Shown here one piece after another: positions 23,609 to 27,695 of a stretch of 27,695 bases of DNA. Position numbers and translations under genes: made by a program. The notes under the pieces are model-generated. The model did not search any database and was not told where the DNA came from. It worked only from the letters and a program-made list of their open reading frames with translations. The stretch spans positions 1 through 27,695 of the forward strand of contig CAYXRK010000049.1 of assembly GCA_964467615.1 (NCBI GenBank), written 5' to 3'. This DNA comes from CAYXRK01 sp964467615 (GTDB lineage: Bacteria; Hydrogenedentota; Hydrogenedentia; Hydrogenedentales; GCA-2746185). Each line of letters starts with the position of its first letter. Positions within the stretch are counted from its first letter, which is position 1.

Positions 23609-23923
23609 ATGAGCGAACGGCAAGGCAATCCCGGATCGGGCACGGCGCTTGAGGAGCGGATCGATCTTCAGCGCCCGAAGCGGTACAAAGTTCTTCTGCA
23701 CAACGACCACTACACGACGATGGAATTTGTGGTCGAGGTGTTGGAGGCGGTCTTTAACAAGGCGCGTGAGGAGGCGGTGCAGGTCATGCTGGCGGTGCAT
23801 GAGGAGGGCGTCGGTATCGCGGGGGTGTATACGGCGCAGGTGGCGGAAACGAAAATCGCGGCGGTGCATGCGCTCGCCGAGGAGAATGGGTTTCCGCTGA
23901 AGTGCAGTATGGCGCCGGAGTAG
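23609..23923 (+). CDS. clpS: ATP-dependent Clp protease adaptor ClpS
   Basis: N-end-rule adaptor that delivers proteins with bulky N-terminal residues to ClpAP. It has 104 residues with AAGGAAG about 12 bases upstream of the ATG. The core follows the family: RYKVLLHNDHYTTMEFVVEVLEAVF (about 25-49), VQVMLAVHEEGVGIAGVYT with the conserved His, and the final strand AAVHALAEENGFPLKCSMAPE. In the substrate pocket the usual Asn-Asp-Asp reads Asn-Asp-His. clpA is not next to it, so this is an orphan adaptor gene. It converges with the glycosyltransferase gene, with only 17 bases of GGGTATC-type tandem repeat between them. Confidence 0.92.
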   Translation: MSERQGNPGSGTALEERIDLQRPKRYKVLLHNDHYTTMEFVVEVLEAVFNKAREEAVQVMLAVHEEGVGIAGVYTAQVAETKIAAVHALAEENGFPLKCSMAPE

Positions 23924-23949
23924 GGTATCGGGTATCGGGTTTAGGGTCT
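23924..23949. repeat. Short degenerate tandem repeat
   Basis: GGGTATCGGGTATCGGGTTT between clpS and the glycosyltransferase stop, running a few bases into the latter's 3' end. Low-complexity, no function evident. Confidence 0.5.
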
Positions 23950-25059
23950 GGAGGCTACGAGGTGGAGAATCGTGTCGAGTTGGCGGGAGATTTGGTTGGG
24001 GTTGTGGTGTTGTTCGGCGGTGGTGCGGGCGGATGCGCCGAGGGTGCGGCGGAGTTGGGGCGATTGGGCTAGGCGAATGATTGCGTCGGCGAATGCGGTG
24101 GGGTCGTTGTCGGGGACAACGATTGCGTTGAGCCCGTTGGTGAGGCCGTGCGCGCTGGATTCGCAGCAGACGATTGGCGCGGCGGCGGCCATGGCGTTGA
24201 GCAGCTTGATTGGATAACCGGACCAGGATGTGCGGGGACAGGCGAAGATGATGTCGCCGGCGAGGAGTTCGGCGAGATCGCGCAGGTTCGATAGATGGAC
24301 GATTTCGGCTCGGAATGGGAGCGACTTTGCGGGCGCTGGGGAGTGCGTGGCGATGATGACGGGCAGATTGTTCGAAGATGATCGCGCGCACTCGATGGCG
24401 CGGCCGAGGAACGCAAGATTCTGATACGCATCGAGGTTGCCGGTGTAGACGAGGCGGAGGGGCCCGCTTCGAGTGGCCGGCGGCCCGAACGTGTCGAGGT
24501 CGGCGTGGGGCGGGACGACGTGGACTCGCGCAGCAATGCAGCCGCCGTCGATGAGATATTCGCGGAGGCGTTTGTGCGGGGCGATGACGGCGTGGGCGCG
24601 TTTGGGAAATGTGCGGTCGAGCCAGTGTCCGAATGTCTGCGCTGGGACGCGCGGCCGCAGGAAGTGCGGGAGTTCGTCGGCCATGGCGTTGTGGGCGTGA
24701 TAGAGGACGGGCGCGCCGCCCGTAGCGAGCGCGACGATGAGCGCTTCGTAGTTGTGGGCGTCGATGATGTCGATTGCGTGTTCGCGGACGACCTGGCGCA
24801 GCGTCGAAGCCAACAAGAGATCGAGGACCGGTTTCACGATGGACGGACCGGCGGATGTTGTGTTCGCGCCGGGGAAGTTTGAGCAGCGGTGGATGGGGAG
24901 GCCGCTTGGATCGTCGCCGGCGCCGTAGCCGTAGGTGACGAGCCGGATGTTGTGGCCGGCGCGTTGAAATGCGAGGGCCGTGTCGCGCATGTAGACCTGC
25001 GAGCCTTGCGGAACGGGATAGGGGCATGCGCCGACGACGGCGATGTTCAAGGGGGTCAC
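23941..25059 (-). CDS. Glycosyltransferase, GT4-like (GT-B fold)
   Basis: 372 residues from a GTG at 25059 that overlaps the upstream gene's stop as GTGA, so translation is probably coupled; upstream frame extensions are antisense and Arg-rich. The N-terminal domain opens with LNIAVVGACPYPVPQGSQVY (a glycine-loop start typical of GT4 enzymes) and contains YHAHNAMADELP. The C-terminal domain starts at LRLVYTGNLDAYQN (about 221) and includes IIFACPRTSWSGYPIKLLNAMA and SAHGLTNGLNAIVVPDNDP. The usual E-x7-E motif is replaced by S/N positions in SWSGYPIKLLNA, so donor binding may differ. Likely transfers a sugar to a lipid or cell-surface glycan in the cytoplasm; the substrate is unknown. Confidence 0.85.
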   Translation of the reverse strand: MTPLNIAVVGACPYPVPQGSQVYMRDTALAFQRAGHNIRLVTYGYGAGDDPSGLPIHRCSNFPGANTTSAGPSIVKPVLDLLLASTLRQVVREHAIDIIDAHNYEALIVALATGGAPVLYHAHNAMADELPHFLRPRVPAQTFGHWLDRTFPKRAHAVIAPHKRLREYLIDGGCIAARVHVVPPHADLDTFGPPATRSGPLRLVYTGNLDAYQNLAFLGRAIECARSSSNNLPVIIATHSPAPAKSLPFRAEIVHLSNLRDLAELLAGDIIFACPRTSWSGYPIKLLNAMAAAAPIVCCESSAHGLTNGLNAIVVPDNDPTAFADAIIRLAQSPQLRRTLGASARTTAEQHHNPNQISRQLDTILHLVASRP

Positions 25060-26627
25060 TCGAAGTAGCCCAGGTCGCGCAGGCGTGAGGCGACGGCCGC
25101 TTCTTGCTCGGGTGTATACGCGGCGGCGGCGCGGGGGGCGGGGGCGGCCAAGGTAGAGACTTCGCCGAGCAGGCTGCGGCCTTCCATTTCGGGGCCCGCG
25201 ACGCCGAGGGCGGCGTATACCGTGGGAGCGACGTCGAGCAGTGAACACGATTCGGCGTGGACGCGTTCCGAGATGAGGAACACGCCGGTGGGCCGGTGGC
25301 TTCCGTTCATGCCGCGTTCTTTGCCGCCGAGGAATTCATCGGGCCGGATGCGCCGAAACGCGGGGCCGCCGCGCGCGCGCAAGCACGAGTGCGAGTAGCC
25401 GTTTTCGAGCGCGAGTTGGAGGATGATGTCCGGCGCGCGATGGACGTAAGGGCCGGTATAGAGTTCGTCGCGCGTCCACGCCTTTTCGACAACGTCCCAC
25501 GATTCGAGTTCGGCGCAAAGGTCGCGGCGATAGGCGGCGTAGTCGGATTGCTTCACTTGGCCATTCGGATCGCGTCCTTCGAGATTGATGCGGACCGAGG
25601 GGAAATAGTTGAGTTCCTCGGACCAGGCGCGCGTGTTCGCCCAATCGATGCCGCCGAAACGCGACTGCCCCTCGGCGCGCGATGCGAGACCTTGGAAGCG
25701 GCGGAAGAGCGCGCCACGCAGGCCGGGGGGCGTGAGCGTCAACGCGGCGCGCTTGAGCGGATTCGGCGTTTCTCGTGTGAAGGCGAGGTGGCCGCGCTCC
25801 GCGAGCCAGTTGTTCAGATGCACGACGCCGGTCCCCGCGCCGCCGAAACCGTGGTCCGAGACGAGCGCGATGGCCGCGTCAACGCCCATGGCGTCCGCGA
25901 GCCGGCCAACAGAAAGGTCGAGACGTTCGTAGATATCGCGAATGGCGGATTCGCGGCCAGGCTGATGACGCGGCGAATTCGGATCGTGGAACAGCCAGAA
26001 ATGGTGGGAGACCGTGTCGCTCTCGCCGAAGACGATCATGAAGAAGTCCCAGAGCTCGCGACGCATAAGGTCGAGCGCGATGCCTTCCTTGATTTCGATG
26101 CCGCGCAGAAGCCGCGCGTGGGCCATGTCGTGCCAACCGAGGCCGATGTCGGATTCTTGGAAGTCGGCGAAGCGCCATTCGCGCACGGTGCCGTACACCG
26201 AGGCCGGATAGACGAACGATTTATCCACGCTGGTCGTCACGGGCGAGTCCCAGCCGGAGACCATGACGCCGTTCACGGCATCGGGCGGATACGTGCCGGG
26301 CACGCCGAGCACGCAAACGCGTTTGCCTTGGTTCGAGAGCGTTTCCCAGAGGGCGGGCGCGGCGCGATGGCCCGCGTTGAGGAACTCGATCGCTCGGGTG
26401 CCAGGCTTGATCGTCGTGAAATCGACGATGCCGTGGCGGCCCGGATTGACGCCGGTAACGCAGGTGGTCCATGCAGGGAAGGTCGCCGGGGGAACAGTAC
26501 TGGCGCATTCGAGAAATGCGCCTCGGGCCGCAATTGCCGCGAGGTTTGGCAACCTGCCTTCGTCCATCCACCGGCGAATGAGAGACGGCTCCGCGCCGTC
26601 GAGGCCAATCAAGAGAAACCGAGGCAT
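25056..26627 (-). CDS. Alkaline-phosphatase-superfamily phosphohydrolase/phosphomutase (COG3379-like)
   Basis: 523 residues from the ATG at 26627; the open frame upstream is antisense to the SLC13 gene and not used. The N-terminus is the superfamily's first metal strand, FLLIGLDGAEPSLIRRWMDE (4-23), then the nucleophile region TVPPATFPAWTTCVTG (44-59) and NPGRHGIVDF (61-70). Later come GESDTVSHHFWLFHD and ALVSDHGFGGAGT, which supply further metal ligands, and a C-terminal LLDVAPTVYAALGV. All metal motifs look intact, so it should be active on a phospho-diester or -monoester. It is coupled to a glycosyltransferase by a four-base overlap, which hints at a glycan- or glycolipid-related role. No signal peptide is visible. 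Confidence 0.9.
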   Translation of the reverse strand: MPRFLLIGLDGAEPSLIRRWMDEGRLPNLAAIAARGAFLECASTVPPATFPAWTTCVTGVNPGRHGIVDFTTIKPGTRAIEFLNAGHRAAPALWETLSNQGKRVCVLGVPGTYPPDAVNGVMVSGWDSPVTTSVDKSFVYPASVYGTVREWRFADFQESDIGLGWHDMAHARLLRGIEIKEGIALDLMRRELWDFFMIVFGESDTVSHHFWLFHDPNSPRHQPGRESAIRDIYERLDLSVGRLADAMGVDAAIALVSDHGFGGAGTGVVHLNNWLAERGHLAFTRETPNPLKRAALTLTPPGLRGALFRRFQGLASRAEGQSRFGGIDWANTRAWSEELNYFPSVRINLEGRDPNGQVKQSDYAAYRRDLCAELESWDVVEKAWTRDELYTGPYVHRAPDIILQLALENGYSHSCLRARGGPAFRRIRPDEFLGGKERGMNGSHRPTGVFLISERVHAESCSLLDVAPTVYAALGVAGPEMEGRSLLGEVSTLAAPAPRAAAAYTPEQEAAVASRLRDLGYFE

Positions 26628-26754
26628 GCGGGATTGTAACCGACGGCCCATGGTCCGGCGCCGCTTGGCGTCGTTTCCGCGTGTATGGTAGCCTTCGCGC
26701 CGCTTCGCTGCTCGCAACGGCGATTTCATCTGGACGTTATTTGGGGGAAAGTTC

Positions 26755-27695
26755 GTGGATTGGCAGGCTTGGTTTACGCTGGGCGTGGTCGTCCTGATCT
26801 TTATCGGCCTGGCGAAGGACCGCGCGCCGGACGTGCTTCTGTTCGGCGGGGCGGTGCTCCTTGCCGTCGCGGGCGTCATCAGCCCCAAGGAGGCCTTCGC
26901 CGGTTTCTCGAATGAAGGCATGATCACGGTCGCGGCGCTGTTCGTTGTCGCGGCGGCCCTCAAGGAGACGGGCGCGCTCGAGCGCATCGGTCGTATTTTA
27001 CTGGGCCGGGCGAACAGCGAAAAGTCCGTGCTGACGAGAATGAGTTTCGTCGTCACGGGCATGTCGGCGTTTATGAATAACACGCCAGTCGTGGCGATGC
27101 TGCTGCCGGTCATGGTGAGCTGGTGCCGGCGGCACCGAGTCTCGCCGTCGCGCGTTTTGATTCCGCTGTCGTATCTGACGATTCTGGGTGGCACATGCAC
27201 GTTGATCGGCACGAGCACGAACATCGTCGTAAACGGCTTGATGGCGCGCGCGTATGAAACCCGCGCCGATCTAGCGCCGATGCGGATGTTCGAACTTACG
27301 TGGGCCGGCGTTCCTTGCGCGATCGTCGGCTCGCTCTATCTCATCTTCGTCGGCCGCAGGCTCCTTCCCGAGCGCAAGGACTTGATTGCGCAGGCGGGTG
27401 AATCGATGCGCGAGTACATGGTGGACATGCTCGTGCAGCCGGGGTGCCGCCTTGTCGGGCAACGCGTCGAACAGGCGGGCCTGCGCCATCTTCCCGGCCT
27501 GTTCCTCGTGGAAATCGTGCGAGACGGCCAGGTGATTTCGCCCGTCAGCCCCGATCAACCGATCGAGAGCGGCGACGTTTTAGCGTTCACGGGAAGTGTG
27601 TCGACGATTATCGACCTTGAACGGATCCCAGGTCTGATTCCAGTGGCCGATGAGGGTTACGAAGCGGAGGCCCGCCGCCGGCGCTGCAATGTGTT
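26755..27695 (+). CDS. SLC13/DASS-type transporter with TrkA-C (RCK) domain, 3' partial
   Basis: A GTG at 26755 with GGGGGAAAG just upstream starts a frame that is open to the window's right edge (313 codons seen). Hydrophobic helices begin at once (FTLGVVVLIFIGLA, VLLFGGAVLLAVAGVI). The ion-transporter signatures SAFMNNTPVVAMLLPVM and ILGGTCTLIGTSTNIVVNGL mark the two half-sites of the SLC13/ArsB-like fold. After about residue 220 a soluble TrkA-C-like domain begins (MVDMLVQPGCRLVGQRVEQA, ending GDVLAFTGSVSTIIDL). Such proteins are sodium- or proton-coupled anion carriers, often for sulfate or dicarboxylates; which one cannot be told. It is divergent from the phosphohydrolase with a 127-base gap. 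Confidence 0.92.
   Translation, partial: MDWQAWFTLGVVVLIFIGLAKDRAPDVLLFGGAVLLAVAGVISPKEAFAGFSNEGMITVAALFVVAAALKETGALERIGRILLGRANSEKSVLTRMSFVVTGMSAFMNNTPVVAMLLPVMVSWCRRHRVSPSRVLIPLSYLTILGGTCTLIGTSTNIVVNGLMARAYETRADLAPMRMFELTWAGVPCAIVGSLYLIFVGRRLLPERKDLIAQAGESMREYMVDMLVQPGCRLVGQRVEQAGLRHLPGLFLVEIVRDGQVISPVSPDQPIESGDVLAFTGSVSTIIDLERIPGLIPVADEGYEAEARRRRCNV

Noticed and set aside
23576..25027. 483-codon minus-strand frame rich in Arg, Pro and His
   Set aside because: Runs across clpS and the glycosyltransferase in the wrong frame; low-complexity composition typical of chance frames.
25257..26639. 460-codon plus-strand open frame opposite the phosphohydrolase
   Set aside because: Antisense of a gene with intact catalytic motifs; no motif of its own.

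Overview
The window is about 27.7 kb of mostly GC-rich bacterial chromosome with a normal gene density. It suggests a flagellated, Gram-negative-type environmental heterotroph: there are flagellar cap genes, exported proteins with signal peptides and a PQQ-type quinoprotein. The gene mix and the scattered hairpin-rich intergenic repeats fit a PVC-like or candidate phylum (Hydrogenedentota would be one guess). That placement is inference; no rRNA or marker tree is available here.

Layout, left to right. 1-3.2 kb: the end of a membrane-anchored unknown protein, then nth (endonuclease III) behind a 73-residue unknown gene, divergent from a diaminopimelate decarboxylase (lysA). 3.2-7.3 kb: a lone ruvB convergent with a three-gene minus-strand operon (YtrA-type GntR repressor, ABC ATPase, ABC-2 permease). 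The operon's genes overlap by 1 and 4 bases, and a perfect inverted repeat overlaps its promoter. 7.4-10 kb: tRNA-Ser(GGA) with a near-consensus promoter, then fliD-fliS behind a sigma-28-like promoter. 10-12 kb: a secreted protein made of three copies of one domain, with its own promoter and terminator, then a DinB-family gene. 12-16.5 kb: a membrane protein with a degenerate sulfatase-like domain, a receiver-degenerate-GGDEF regulator divergent from a degenerate HD-GYP protein, and a second DinB gene. 16.5-18.5 kb: an exported PQQ-type dehydrogenase whose last 35 or so codons are out of frame.

18.6-21.7 kb is the clearest accessory island. It is visibly more AT-rich than its surroundings and holds a two-gene operon (a 758-residue P-loop NTPase of unknown family plus a small membrane protein) with its own strong promoter. 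Next to it, 21.8-23.1 kb is packed with palindromic repeats that surround a small GIY-YIG nuclease gene. These two stretches are the best candidates for undescribed systems: a possible NTPase/membrane-effector defence module, and a possible nuclease-repeat partnership analogous to RAYT/REP.

23.4-27.7 kb returns to ordinary chromosome: a possible 28-codon ORF, an orphan clpS, a coupled pair (COG3379-like phosphohydrolase and glycosyltransferase), and the start of an SLC13-type transporter that runs off the right edge. All family calls come from motif reading only; no database search was possible.
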